Below are positions 14,867 through 22,674 of a DNA stretch of 28,133 nt, piece by piece. Location of the stretch: positions 1-28,133 of the forward strand of contig DBWQ01000002.1 of the NCBI GenBank assembly GCA_002308995.1, in the 5' to 3' direction. Positions within the stretch are counted from its first letter, which is position 1; each line of letters begins with the position of its first letter. The translations under genes were made by a program, and so were the position numbers. The notes beneath the pieces were generated by a model. That model was not told the origin of the DNA, did not search any database, and worked only from the letters and a program-made list of their open reading frames with translations. Source of the stretch: Clostridiales bacterium UBA1234 (GTDB taxonomy: Bacteria > Bacillota > Clostridia > TANB77 > UBA1234).

Positions 14867-15500
14867 TTATTTGTATGCTTCCAATCGATTAATCTTGATT
14901 CCCTTACTCAAAAACTTTTCTTCATATTCTGTCATAACATTTCCTTGAAAATTGCTATGATGCAAATCTCTCTCAACATTCTTAATTTGATATCCAAATT
15001 CTTGAAGGCTTTGCATTGAAAATTCAAACAAATCTATATTATCTGTCTTTTGAAATATTTCATGAGTCCCGAGAAAACACTTTTTCATATTTTTCTAAAA
15101 AAATAGCACTTGTAAGTCTTCTCTTAGCATGCTTTTTTTTCGGCCAAGGATCAGAAAAATTCAAATAAATACGCGAAATCTCTTCTCTAAAAACTTCTTC
15201 AATTTGACTCGCATCTAATAAAATGAGTTTTAGGTTACATAATTTTTCTTCTGCCTCCAATTTTTCAACAGCTTTCACTAAAACACTATCATACATTTCT
15301 ATACCAATATAATTCATTTCTGGATGCAATTTTGCCATTCCAATGATAAAATTTCCTTTTCCCATTCCAATCTCAATGTGAATGGGATGATCATTTCCAA
15401 AGGTTTCCTTCCATTTGGTGCATTTTTCTTTTGGATTATCAACATAATATGTAGACTTCTTTATTCTTTCCAAAGCCCCTTTGACCTTTTTTAACCTCAT
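14867..15500 (-). pseudogene. trmB: tRNA (guanine-N7-)-methyltransferase, frameshifted
   Basis: TrmB makes m7G46 in tRNA using S-adenosylmethionine. The gene is split over two frames. The first (15500 to a TGA at 15060) gives MRLKKVKG, the SAM-binding loop EIGMGKGNFI and the substrate motif DPWPKKKHAKRRL, then breaks off after EKVF. The second (to 14867) gives GTHEIFQKTDNIDLFEFS and the family's C-terminal TEYEEKF. Removing one T from the TTTT run (minus strand, 15074-15077) joins them into a 210-residue protein that aligns without a gap to B. subtilis TrmB around YEKILPSGGEIHFKTDN, as I recall it. It is therefore a recent one-base insertion or a sequencing error. GGAG lies 8 nt before the ATG. 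Confidence 0.85.
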
Positions 15501-15519
15501 TTTGAACACTCCACTATCT

Positions 15520-15547
15520 ATCATACACGATTTTTTACTGCTTGTAA
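15520..15547 (-). promoter_or_regulatory. Promoter of the trmB operon
   Basis: On the minus strand TTACAA (15542-15547) and TATGAT (15520-15525) are 16 nt apart, about 20 nt upstream of the ATG. A perfect TTGACA lies just upstream of this but has no matching -10. Confidence 0.5.
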
Positions 15548-15568
15548 AATAAAATTATTGTCAAAATA

Positions 15569-15597
15569 TAGACATTTCTTAATTCTTATTATATAAT
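15569..15597 (+). promoter_or_regulatory. Promoter of the Thr/Glu-repeat protein
   Basis: TAGACA (15569-15574), 17 nt, then TATAAT (15592-15597). It stands divergent from the trmB promoter. Confidence 0.65.
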
Positions 15598-15652
15598 GAC
15601 TAAGACAATTAATCAAATATAATTGTTAAATTTTATAAGGAGGATGATTATC

Positions 15653-16102
15653 GTGACAAAAAGAATCGCACTATTACTTTCTTTAGTTATGATTTTTGCA
15701 GTTTCTATGGTATTTGCTACAGAAGTGGAGGATGCTACTTTACTAACAACAAGTGTAGAAGAAGAAGCTGTTGTTGAGGAAGTTCCTGCTGATGAACCTC
15801 TTCTAATCCAAGAAGCTCCAGAGGCTGAAGAACCAGCTGAAACAACTGAAGCTCCAGAGGAAACAGCTGAAGTTGCAGAAACAACTGAAGCTACAGAAGA
15901 AACAGGTGAAGTTGCAGAAACAACTGAAGCTACAGAAGAAACAAAGACAACCGAAGAGACTCAACCAAACACAACAACTACTACAGGTACTACTACTACA
16001 GAACCTACAGAAGCTAAAAACAATACTGTTGTAGGCGCTATCATTGCTATCATCGTTGTTGTTGCAGTTGTTGCTATCGTTGCAGTGATTAAAAAGAATT
16101 AG
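15653..16102 (+). CDS. Secreted Thr/Glu-repeat protein with C-terminal membrane anchor
   Basis: A 149-residue protein: Sec signal peptide (1-22, ending MVFA), then about 100 residues made almost only of Glu, Thr, Ala and Pro, then a very hydrophobic helix (about 124-146) ending in KKN. The middle has two near-identical 13-residue repeats (EVAETTEATEETG / K) from a 39-nt DNA repeat, preceded by looser copies. There is no LPxTG motif, so it would stay in the membrane by its C-terminal helix, with an acidic and probably glycosylated stalk outside. It starts at GTG 9 nt after AAGGAGG. It has its own promoter and terminator. I know no function. Confidence 0.8.
   Translation: MTKRIALLLSLVMIFAVSMVFATEVEDATLLTTSVEEEAVVEEVPADEPLLIQEAPEAEEPAETTEAPEETAEVAETTEATEETGEVAETTEATEETKTTEETQPNTTTTTGTTTTEPTEAKNNTVVGAIIAIIVVVAVVAIVAVIKKN
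15868..15945 (+). repeat. 39-nt tandem repeat in the Thr/Glu-rich region
   Basis: Two in-frame 39-nt units (15868-15906, 15907-15945), identical over the first 37 bases, encode 13 residues each. A shorter degenerate copy precedes them. Such repeats change copy number easily. Confidence 0.85.
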
Positions 16103-16140
16103 TATGTCGTACTGGATTGACACTAATTCTAATAACCATA

Positions 16141-16173
16141 AAAAAGGAACAGTTATGAAAACTGTTCCTTTTT
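16141..16173. terminator. Bidirectional terminator
   Basis: A 14-bp perfect stem (16141-16154 with 16160-16173) with an A-run on one side and a T-run on the other. It serves the convergent Thr/Glu-repeat gene and gerW. Confidence 0.85.
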
Positions 16174-16638
16174 TTATTCTTCTATTCCTTTATCTTGTTC
16201 TCTATCTTCTTGGTAGAATTCATAGGTATACGTCTTCTCATGACTTACCATTTCCCCTACTTTTTCAATCAAATCCGGAATATACTCTAAAAGCTTGTCA
16301 AGGGCATTACTGTGACTTACTGGTATTATTTTGGTTCCTGTATCGGAAATGACTAAAAACCCAACAGGGGTGATATTTACTCCTGCAACACTCCCACCAC
16401 CAAAAGGAAGTGATAACCTTGTTTCTTCTTCCAAACCCTTTTTCTTTGTTTGTTCTAAAGCGCTAGCATTAAACTCACTTCCTCCTGCGGCAAAGCCAAA
16501 GCAAACTTTCGAAATAGGAACAATAACAGTGCCTTCTTTAGTTTCAATTGGCTTTCCAATTACCGTATCAACATCAATCATCTCTTTTAAGTTTTTCATA
16601 GCTGTATTCATAAGCCCTTCGATAGGATGTTCTTCCAT
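16174..16638 (-). CDS. gerW: GerW/YtfJ family spore germination protein
   Basis: A 154-residue protein of the YtfJ/GerW family. In Bacillus this small spore protein is needed for the proper action of a germination-specific lytic enzyme. Family signatures are EGLMNTAMKNLKEMIDVDTVIG, TVIVPISKVCFGFAAGGSEF and the glycine-rich LPFGGGSVAGVNITPVGFLV. It has no signal peptide. The length is normal. GGAGGG lies upstream of the ATG. A sigma-E-like promoter can be seen upstream (16670-16699). It is 113 nt from the next gene upstream and not part of the scpA operon. Confidence 0.9.
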   Translation of the reverse strand: MEEHPIEGLMNTAMKNLKEMIDVDTVIGKPIETKEGTVIVPISKVCFGFAAGGSEFNASALEQTKKKGLEEETRLSLPFGGGSVAGVNITPVGFLVISDTGTKIIPVSHSNALDKLLEYIPDLIEKVGEMVSHEKTYTYEFYQEDREQDKGIEE

Positions 16639-16669
16639 GCGCTATCCCTCCATATTCTTCTATTTACTA

Positions 16670-16699
16670 ATAATATGGACCATAATGAAAGAATTATCC
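16670..16699 (-). promoter_or_regulatory. Possible sporulation (sigma-E-like) promoter of gerW
   Basis: On the minus strand GGATAAT and CATATTAT are 15 nt apart. The known sigma-E pattern is roughly kmATATT and CATACAhT with 14-15 nt, so this is a partial match. Confidence 0.3.
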
Positions 16700-16701
16700 A
16701 A

Positions 16702-16743
16702 AAAAAACACACTTTTCTCTTTTCAAAGAAACGTGTGTTTTTT
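16702..16743 (-). terminator. Terminator after the DUF3221-like gene
   Basis: AAAAAACACAC (16702-16712) pairs with GTGTGTTTTTT (16733-16743) around a 20-nt loop. A T-run follows on the minus strand. Confidence 0.75.
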
Positions 16744-16751
16744 GATATACA

Positions 16752-17570
16752 TTATTCTACAACTTCAACAGAGATAGCCGTTACTTGTGCTGGATAAGAT
16801 TCACTAATGTCTCCCGTATAGAATACCTTTATTTTTTGACCACTTGTATATGTTTTAGAAGTGTCTGGATTTGAAAATGAAAACATATTTGCTGAAGCGC
16901 TAATTGGCTCAGAAGCTTCGACCGTTACAATAATGGTATCTTGATTGACTCCTACTACCGTAGCAACAAAAGAAGGACTTGTTTCTCCTACTACTTCTGT
17001 AGGATTCTCTGCAACAGGAGCTTCTTCAGGAACCTCATTCACTTCCACTTCTGAATTTGGCTCACCAGCTTCTGTGATTTCTTCTGGATTTTGCTCTGTT
17101 TCAGGATTATCTGGATTCATCTCAGGATTATTTTCATTTATTTCTTCTTGCACTTCTTCTCCACTAGAAAGTTCTTCTACTACCTCTTCGCCTAATTCTC
17201 CAGACTCTTCTAGATTCTCATCTCCACTTACTTCTTCTGGAATATCAGATAACTCTTCTGATGGTATATTGGCAGTATTTTCAAGTCTTTGGTTATAGGC
17301 TTCATATTCTTCTTTAAAATCCGTTTTCTTCATCGACCAAGGACCTATCTTCATTTCATCATAACCATTTAACATGTTAAAATCAATTACTCTGTACCCT
17401 ATGCCAAGATATTCTGTTGTTCCTCCATCTTGAAACTTAGAAACTTCAACTGCACAAATTGGAGTCTTTCCACTTGCTACTCTGCTAGCATCAATTAAGA
17501 AAGTAATGCCCCCAATCACAATCAATGCTAAAAGTAATGCCATCAATAGCTTCAATAGTTTTTTCATCAC
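16752..17570 (-). CDS. Exported protein with acidic linker and DUF3221-like C-terminal domain
   Basis: A 272-residue protein. An N-terminal helix (about 4-26) anchors it. A small domain follows (about 36-95, CAVEVSKFQDGGTTEYLGI, GYRVIDFN, KIGPWSMKKTDF), then about 95 residues of Glu/Pro/Asn-rich linker (about 100-195). Last comes a beta domain of about 70 residues with SFVATVVGVNQDTIIVTVEA and YPAQVTAISVEV, resembling the DUF3221/YobA type, an OB-like fold. Function unknown; presumably at the cell surface. It lies 14 nt after scpA and is probably co-transcribed with it, which is unusual because scpB often occupies this place. Two ATGs in a row follow GGGGAG; either may start it. Confidence 0.78.
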   Translation of the reverse strand: MMKKLLKLLMALLLALIVIGGITFLIDASRVASGKTPICAVEVSKFQDGGTTEYLGIGYRVIDFNMLNGYDEMKIGPWSMKKTDFKEEYEAYNQRLENTANIPSEELSDIPEEVSGDENLEESGELGEEVVEELSSGEEVQEEINENNPEMNPDNPETEQNPEEITEAGEPNSEVEVNEVPEEAPVAENPTEVVGETSPSFVATVVGVNQDTIIVTVEASEPISASANMFSFSNPDTSKTYTSGQKIKVFYTGDISESYPAQVTAISVEVVE

Positions 17571-17584
17571 ATTCTCCCCTTTTT

Positions 17585-18316
17585 TTATATTTTTTCTTTT
17601 TTCAATTTGGTAACACTAATCTCACCAAATAAAGAATCTTGTTTTACTTCAATTCTACTCATTCTAGAAAGCTCTAAAAGCCCTAGAAACGCAGTTACCA
17701 CTTCCACTTTTGAACTTTTCTTTAAGTTAAATACTTTATTAAAAATAAAGGTTGGTTTCTTCCATAGCTCTTTTAATATATCTTTAATTTTACTTTTAAT
17801 GGTTACTTTTTCTGCAACTACCAAACGATTGATATTATCCGCATTGACATTTTTCTTTTCGATTTCTTTTGTGACAATCGTTCGATAAGCATTAGGAATT
17901 AAATCTTTTTCAAAATTCTTTTCTAACTTTTCCTTGGGCAAATCGACTTTTTCTGGCAACTTGCAAAACTTTCCTCCATACTGTGCAATTCTTTCTTTTA
18001 GTGTAAAAGTAAATTCCTTGTATTTTTTGTATTCTATTAGCATTTGTACTAAATCAATTTCTTCCTCTTCTCCCTCTTCTTCCGTAGAAGGTAGTAGAGA
18101 TTTTGATTTTAAGTAAATTAGCCTTGAAGCCATCACAATAAACTCTGAAGTAACATCCAAATTCATTTTTTGCATTTCTTTTAAATAAGCTAAATATTGC
18201 TCTGTGATTTCTGCTATTTTGATATCACAAATATCCATTTTGTTTTTATCGATGAGATGGCAAAGTAAATCGAGTGGTCCCTCAAAATTCTCCATCTTAA
18301 CTGTATAGGTTTCCAT
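17585..18316 (-). CDS. scpA: Segregation and condensation protein A
   Basis: A 243-residue kleisin of the SMC-ScpAB complex, which organises and separates the chromosome. The N-terminal signature FEGPLDLLCHLIDKNKMDICDI and the following ITEQYLAYL are characteristic, as are the ASRLIYLKSKSLLP helix and the C-terminal winged-helix part (VVTAFLGLLELSRMSRI). The ATG at 18316 has GGGAGG just upstream; a TTG at 18328 is in frame but lies before that site. It follows punA by 12 nt. No scpB is present in this window. Confidence 0.93.
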   Translation of the reverse strand: METYTVKMENFEGPLDLLCHLIDKNKMDICDIKIAEITEQYLAYLKEMQKMNLDVTSEFIVMASRLIYLKSKSLLPSTEEEGEEEEIDLVQMLIEYKKYKEFTFTLKERIAQYGGKFCKLPEKVDLPKEKLEKNFEKDLIPNAYRTIVTKEIEKKNVNADNINRLVVAEKVTIKSKIKDILKELWKKPTFIFNKVFNLKKSSKVEVVTAFLGLLELSRMSRIEVKQDSLFGEISVTKLKKEKI

Positions 18317-18328
18317 TGTTCCTCCCAA

Positions 18329-19210
18329 TTACATTTTCATAATCAATCGCATCACAAAATTTTTAAATTTTTCTTCCGTCTTTCCTGCGTTTTCTAATAC
18401 TTCATCATGACTAGGTGCCATAGTTCCACCCGCGACATTACTAATGCATGAAAGTGCTAATACTTCTATTCCCATATGTGCTGCCACAATTACCTCTGGT
18501 ACGGTTGACATGCCAACCGCATCAGCTCCTAACAAGCGAAGCATATTGATTTCAGCGTCTGTTTCATATTGAGGACCTGGCATAAAAGCATAAATGCCTT
18601 CTTTTAAATCTAATTTTAAATCCTGATCGCTTTGTGCAAGTCTCATCGCTTTTTTATCGAACTCTTCTTCAAATCCTTTCATAGATGCAATGCTTCGCGC
18701 AAGTTCGATTAATCTTTTAGAATAGGCATTTTTCATACTAGGAAATCTTGTACCAAACATCTCCTCATTTGGTCCTCTTAATGGAGAGTTTCCAGAAAGA
18801 TTAATATGATCTGTGATCATCATAATGTCTTGTGGCTTAAAATCTTTGTTAATTCCCCCAGCCGCATTCGATAGAATTAGTGACTCAATTCCTAAAAAAG
18901 CAAGCGCTCTAATCGGAAGTGTGATTTGCTCCATACTAAGTCCCTCATAGAAATGAAATCTTCCTTGCATTAAAATGATATCTTTATCGTATATTTTTCC
19001 AAAAATCAATTTGTTGCCATGCCCTTCTACCTCAGAGGTTGGAAAATTAGGAATATCTCGATAGGGAATTTCTACTCTATCTTGAATGACCTCATCTGCT
19101 AAAGTACCTAATCCAGAGCCCAATACGACAGCAATTTGTGGTTTTCTTTCAATTTGACTTGCAATATAACTTGATGCTTCCATTACTTTCTCTAGGATAC
19201 TCTTTTCCAT
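18329..19210 (-). CDS. punA: Purine nucleoside phosphorylase
   Basis: A 293-residue trimeric-type (PNP/MTAP family) phosphorylase that splits inosine and guanosine with phosphate in purine salvage. Seen are the phosphate loop GSGLG (31-35), GRFHFYEG, the SNAAGGIN segment of the base site, DHINLSGNSPL and the C-terminal VGMSTVPEVIVAAHMG with SCISNVAGG. It is slightly longer than usual, with an insert around residues 175-200 (SMKGFEEEFDKKAMRLAQ). AGGAGGG precedes the ATG. It lies 55 nt after recX and leads into scpA. Confidence 0.92.
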   Translation of the reverse strand: MEKSILEKVMEASSYIASQIERKPQIAVVLGSGLGTLADEVIQDRVEIPYRDIPNFPTSEVEGHGNKLIFGKIYDKDIILMQGRFHFYEGLSMEQITLPIRALAFLGIESLILSNAAGGINKDFKPQDIMMITDHINLSGNSPLRGPNEEMFGTRFPSMKNAYSKRLIELARSIASMKGFEEEFDKKAMRLAQSDQDLKLDLKEGIYAFMPGPQYETDAEINMLRLLGADAVGMSTVPEVIVAAHMGIEVLALSCISNVAGGTMAPSHDEVLENAGKTEEKFKNFVMRLIMKM

Positions 19211-19265
19211 ATTGCCCTCCTTTTTTGATTGTAGCGCCGAGAAAACCTATCACTACATCGTTATC

Positions 19266-19709
19266 TTACTCTTCATTATCCTCTATTTCTGAGCAATTGT
19301 CAATTGCTTTCCTAATGATATCATAGGAATATCCTTTATTTTGTAAGAAGCGTTTTATTTTGGGAATTTCCATCGTTCGTGATTTTTTTTGAATTAATTT
19401 CATCGCATTTTGCAATTCAAATTCTTGTAAATCCTCATTAAGATACTTTTCAATGATGGATTCTTCCACACCTCTTCTTAGTAAATCTTGCTTAATTTCA
19501 GTGATGGATACCGTTTTCAGTTTTTTGACATCTGCAAGATACTTTTGTGTATAAACTTCATCATTAATATAATCATTCTCTTCAAGATAGTTTAGTACAT
19601 CTTCTGTGTAGTCTTCTTCATAATTTAAGATACGACACTTTTCTTTTACTTCTTTTCTTGTTCTTTTTTTAAATAGAACGTATTTCATGAGTTTATCATC
19701 TACTATCAT
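19266..19709 (-). CDS. recX: Regulatory protein RecX
   Basis: A 147-residue RecX, a small helical modulator that binds RecA filaments and limits recombination. It shows the three-helix repeats of the family: YLEENDYINDEVYTQKYL, IKQDLLRRGVEESIIEKYL and IKRFLQNKGYSYDIIRKAI. The first repeat region is short compared with Bacillus RecX. The ribosome binding site is weak (AAGAG). It follows recA with a 76-nt gap containing a palindrome, as is common for recA-recX pairs. Confidence 0.88.
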   Translation of the reverse strand: MIVDDKLMKYVLFKKRTRKEVKEKCRILNYEEDYTEDVLNYLEENDYINDEVYTQKYLADVKKLKTVSITEIKQDLLRRGVEESIIEKYLNEDLQEFELQNAMKLIQKKSRTMEIPKIKRFLQNKGYSYDIIRKAIDNCSEIEDNEE

Positions 19710-19730
19710 TTTCTCTTATAAACAAAGCAC

Positions 19731-19749
19731 GGGCGACCATTGGTCGCCC
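19731..19749. repeat. Palindrome between recA and recX
   Basis: GGGCGACC-ATT-GGTCGCCC is a perfect 8-bp GC-rich stem in very AT-rich surroundings. There is only a poor T-tract on the recX side (GTGCTTTGTTT). It could attenuate recX, or be a dispersed REP-type element. Confidence 0.6.
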
Positions 19750-19785
19750 CTACTATTGTCCCTTTCTTTATTAAAATCAAATCGA

Positions 19786-20892
19786 TTATTCTTCCTCAAT
19801 TAATCCTAGTGCATCGTCATCATCATCGGTGATTTTTTCGATGTTTTCTCCTAGGCTTTTATCAAAGGCAGTATCGTAGTTTTCTCTCACTTTTTTCTCA
19901 ATTTCTTTACATACAGCAGGGTTATCAATGAGATACTGTTTTACATTTTCTCTTCCCTGGCCAATTCTGTTACCCTTATAACTAAACCATGAACCTGATT
20001 TTTCGATGATATCTAGATTAACAGCAATATCTAAAATATCACCCTCTTTAGAGATGCCCTTTCCATATACAATATCAAACTCAGCCTCTCTAAATGGTGG
20101 TGCCACTTTATTTTTTACCACTTTTACTCTTGTTCTGTTTCCAACCATCTCACCATTATTTTTAAGTGTCTCAATTCTTCTAACATCTAAACGAACAGAA
20201 GCATAAAATTTAAGAGCTCTACCACCTGGTGTTACCTCTGGGTTGCCAAACATGATACCTACTTTTTCACGAAGTTGGTTGATAAAAATAGCAACCGTAT
20301 TAGATTTATTAAGAACACCAGCAAGTTTTCTAAGTGCTTGAGACATAAGTCTTGCTTGAAGACCAACATGAGAATCTCCCATATCTCCTTCGATTTCAGC
20401 CTTTGGCACTAATGCTGCAACAGAATCAACAACAATAATATCGATGGCACCGCTTCTTACCAAAGCCTCTGCAATTTCTAATGCTTGCTCGCCTGTATCT
20501 GGTTGCGAAACAATTAAGTTATCAATATCTACTCCAAGTGCTTTGGCATAGACAGGATCTAAAGCATGCTCTGCATCAATAAAGGCAGCCTCTCCGCCAA
20601 GTTTTTGTGCTTCTGCAATCATGTGAAGTGCTACTGTTGTTTTACCAGAAGACTCTGGTCCAAACACCTCTACAATTCTTCCCCTAGGCACGCCACCAAT
20701 ACCAAGTGCAATATCAAGGCTAAGTGCACCCGTAGGAATCGCATCAATATTTAGCTTGGCATTTTCGCCAAGTTTCATCACTGCTCCTTTGCCAAATTGC
20801 TTTTCGATTTGACCTAGTGCAGCTTCTAGTGCTTTTCTTTTTTCGTCACTCACAATATTCGTTTGTTTCTTTTCTTTATTATTTTCAGCCAT
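19786..20892 (-). CDS. recA: Recombinase RecA
   Basis: A 368-residue RecA, central to homologous recombination and the trigger of the SOS response. Walker A is GPESSGKT (78-85). Also seen are the DAEHALDPVYAKALG, VVDSVAALVPKAEIEG and FINQLREKVGIMFGNPE segments with loop L1/L2, the LDVRRIETLKN segment and the acidic C-terminal tail (DDDDALGLIEEE). AGGAGG precedes the ATG. The promoter is strong and contains a LexA box. recX follows in the same direction. Confidence 0.98.
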   Translation of the reverse strand: MAENNKEKKQTNIVSDEKRKALEAALGQIEKQFGKGAVMKLGENAKLNIDAIPTGALSLDIALGIGGVPRGRIVEVFGPESSGKTTVALHMIAEAQKLGGEAAFIDAEHALDPVYAKALGVDIDNLIVSQPDTGEQALEIAEALVRSGAIDIIVVDSVAALVPKAEIEGDMGDSHVGLQARLMSQALRKLAGVLNKSNTVAIFINQLREKVGIMFGNPEVTPGGRALKFYASVRLDVRRIETLKNNGEMVGNRTRVKVVKNKVAPPFREAEFDIVYGKGISKEGDILDIAVNLDIIEKSGSWFSYKGNRIGQGRENVKQYLIDNPAVCKEIEKKVRENYDTAFDKSLGENIEKITDDDDDALGLIEEE

Positions 20893-20930
20893 AGTATACC
20901 TCCTAAATTTTCTCTTTTAGCTACATTTAA

Positions 20931-20959
20931 ATAATAGAACACTAGTTCTATTTTGTCAA
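20931..20959 (-). promoter_or_regulatory. recA promoter
   Basis: On the minus strand a perfect TTGACA (20954-20959), 17 nt, then TATTAT (20931-20936). The leader before the ATG is about 35 nt. Confidence 0.85.
20933..20952. promoter_or_regulatory. LexA (SOS) box in the recA promoter
   Basis: GAAC-ACTA-GTTC (20937-20948) fits the Gram-positive LexA/DinR consensus GAACNNNNGTTC. The flanks extend the dyad to eight-base arms. It fills the spacer between -35 and -10, so LexA would block polymerase until DNA damage. Confidence 0.85.
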
Positions 20960-20983
20960 GTCATTTTTTTATATGCGATATTA

Positions 20984-22561
20984 TTATTTGCAAAACGTTA
21001 CAATATTGCGATAATAATTTGACCATGAAGGATTAAAATTTCCTTTGACACTTTTATTCGTAAGAAGTGTGCTTGTCTTATAATATAGACCAATGTATGG
21101 AAGTTCACTGTGGTAAATACTAATAAAGTCTTCAATATGATTTTGATAATTTTCTTCATTAATTGTTAGTTTTTCTATACTATTCTTTAATGCATTAGAA
21201 TGTAGTCCAGAATAATTCTTGTCACTACCACCTGCCATTGCTTCAACTATACTGATTTCACCTTTCATATCCAAAGAAACCAACGCAAGGTCAAATTCTT
21301 TTTTGTAAATAAGATTTACTATTTTATCAAAAGGAAGTGGCTTAATGTGAATCGTAATACCAATTTCATGAAGATCAGATTTTATCTTTTCTGCCACTTG
21401 CATTTTTTCTTCGTTTTTTTGATCCACGAGTAATTCAAATTCTAATCGATAGATCTTATCTTCTTTTTCTTTATACCAGCCCATTTCATCTTGTACCCAA
21501 GAAGAACTTAGTAAAATCTGTTTGGTTTTTTCTAAGTCATACTCAAGATTAGAGCTACTGTTAATTGAGGTGGTATGCACCCCTATATCTGATACCACTG
21601 CATTATCATCATAAACCGTATTAATCATATTTTCACGATTGATGGCACGCAAAATAGCGCTTCTTACTACGCTCTCAGATAATGCTTCTTTTTGAACATT
21701 CGGAATCATTACCTCCCACTCCGCATTTTCAAAACTATAACTATTTAACCCAATGGTCCCAAATTTTTCTTTCCATTCGTGCATATTGGTGACAATCATA
21801 TCAATTTCTGCTGATTTAAAAGCCTTAATCGCTTCTCCATAAGTAGCATAAGGAACCAAAAAAATCGTATGTAGTTTAAATGAAATATCCGGATTCCAAT
21901 AATGATAATTATCTGTCAAAACGATTTGTCCATTTTCTAAGGTTTCTTTATATTGATAAAGTCCTGTTCCACAAGGTCTTGCTGCTTTTTTTTCATCATT
22001 CATTCCATCGCCTTGAAAATAATACTCTGGAATAATTGGAAAAACAAGCTTACTTGCCAAAAAGTCATCTGGCTCTCGCAAATATAGTTTTAAAGAAGCA
22101 TCATCTAAGATTTCAACTCTATCTATATTAGCAACATTAGGAGAAAAAATCAGTTCATATTCTTGCAATGTTTGAATGGTGAATGCGACATCACTTGATG
22201 TAAAATCACCACCTCGATGCCACTTAATATCTGGTTTTAATGTCATAATATATGTTTTAGAATCTAATTTTGAAAAATTTTGAACCAATATTTTTTCTAA
22301 TGTTTCATTAGAAGCATATTCAAATAATGGCTCATAAATTAGTTTTAATACTTGAAAAACCTGTTCATTTTTCGTAACAAGAGGATTTAAGGAATCCACT
22401 TCAATTAAAGGTATTTTCAATTCATCAATATAAGCTTCATTCGGTAATTCTTCGTTATTGACTATTGGTTGCTTGGTGATGCTTTGATGACTTTTCCCAA
22501 TGCCAACAATGATTCCCCCGACTAATAATATAAAAATAATCATACTCAAAAATCGTTTCAT
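20984..22561 (-). CDS. Peptide ABC transporter substrate-binding protein (SBP family 5)
   Basis: A 525-residue binding protein of the DppA/OppA type for peptides or other small solutes. Typical segments are DSLNPLVTKNEQVFQVLKLIYEPL, LKPDIKWHRGGDFTSSDVAFTI and PCGTGLYQYKE. The N-terminus is a hydrophobic helix (about 4-22) with no lipobox Cys, so it is probably held by an uncleaved helix. No permease or ATPase genes are near, making it an orphan component. GAGGTGG precedes the ATG. It lies between spoVS and recA. Confidence 0.85.
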   Translation of the reverse strand: MKRFLSMIIFILLVGGIIVGIGKSHQSITKQPIVNNEELPNEAYIDELKIPLIEVDSLNPLVTKNEQVFQVLKLIYEPLFEYASNETLEKILVQNFSKLDSKTYIMTLKPDIKWHRGGDFTSSDVAFTIQTLQEYELIFSPNVANIDRVEILDDASLKLYLREPDDFLASKLVFPIIPEYYFQGDGMNDEKKAARPCGTGLYQYKETLENGQIVLTDNYHYWNPDISFKLHTIFLVPYATYGEAIKAFKSAEIDMIVTNMHEWKEKFGTIGLNSYSFENAEWEVMIPNVQKEALSESVVRSAILRAINRENMINTVYDDNAVVSDIGVHTTSINSSSNLEYDLEKTKQILLSSSWVQDEMGWYKEKEDKIYRLEFELLVDQKNEEKMQVAEKIKSDLHEIGITIHIKPLPFDKIVNLIYKKEFDLALVSLDMKGEISIVEAMAGGSDKNYSGLHSNALKNSIEKLTINEENYQNHIEDFISIYHSELPYIGLYYKTSTLLTNKSVKGNFNPSWSNYYRNIVTFCK

Positions 22562-22636
22562 GATTCCACCTCGCTTTACAAGTATTCTATCTTAATTTTC
22601 TTTTTTGTTCAATGATAAATTCACCCAAAGATGACA

Positions 22637-22666
22637 AAAGAGAAATAGCATATGCTATCTCTCTTT
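22637..22666 (-). terminator. Terminator of spoVS
   Basis: A near-perfect 15-bp hairpin with one mismatch and centre AGCATATGCT, followed on the minus strand by TTTTGTCATCTTT. It begins 9 nt after the spoVS stop. Confidence 0.65.
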
Positions 22667-22674
22667 ATGTATCA

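Noticed and set aside
15060..15088. Programmed ribosomal frameshift in trmB
   Set aside because: No known slippery heptamer, stimulatory structure or RF2-type site is visible, and TrmB is not known to be recoded. Mutation or sequencing error is simpler.
15803..16123. A Cys/Ser/Phe-rich frame opposite the Thr/Glu-repeat gene
   Set aside because: It is the antisense of the GAA/ACA repeat codons. No ribosome binding site is present and the plus-strand gene is well supported.
16945..17298. A Ser/Thr-rich frame opposite the acidic linker of the DUF3221-like protein
   Set aside because: It is the shadow of the Glu/Pro codons, with no promoter or ribosome binding site.
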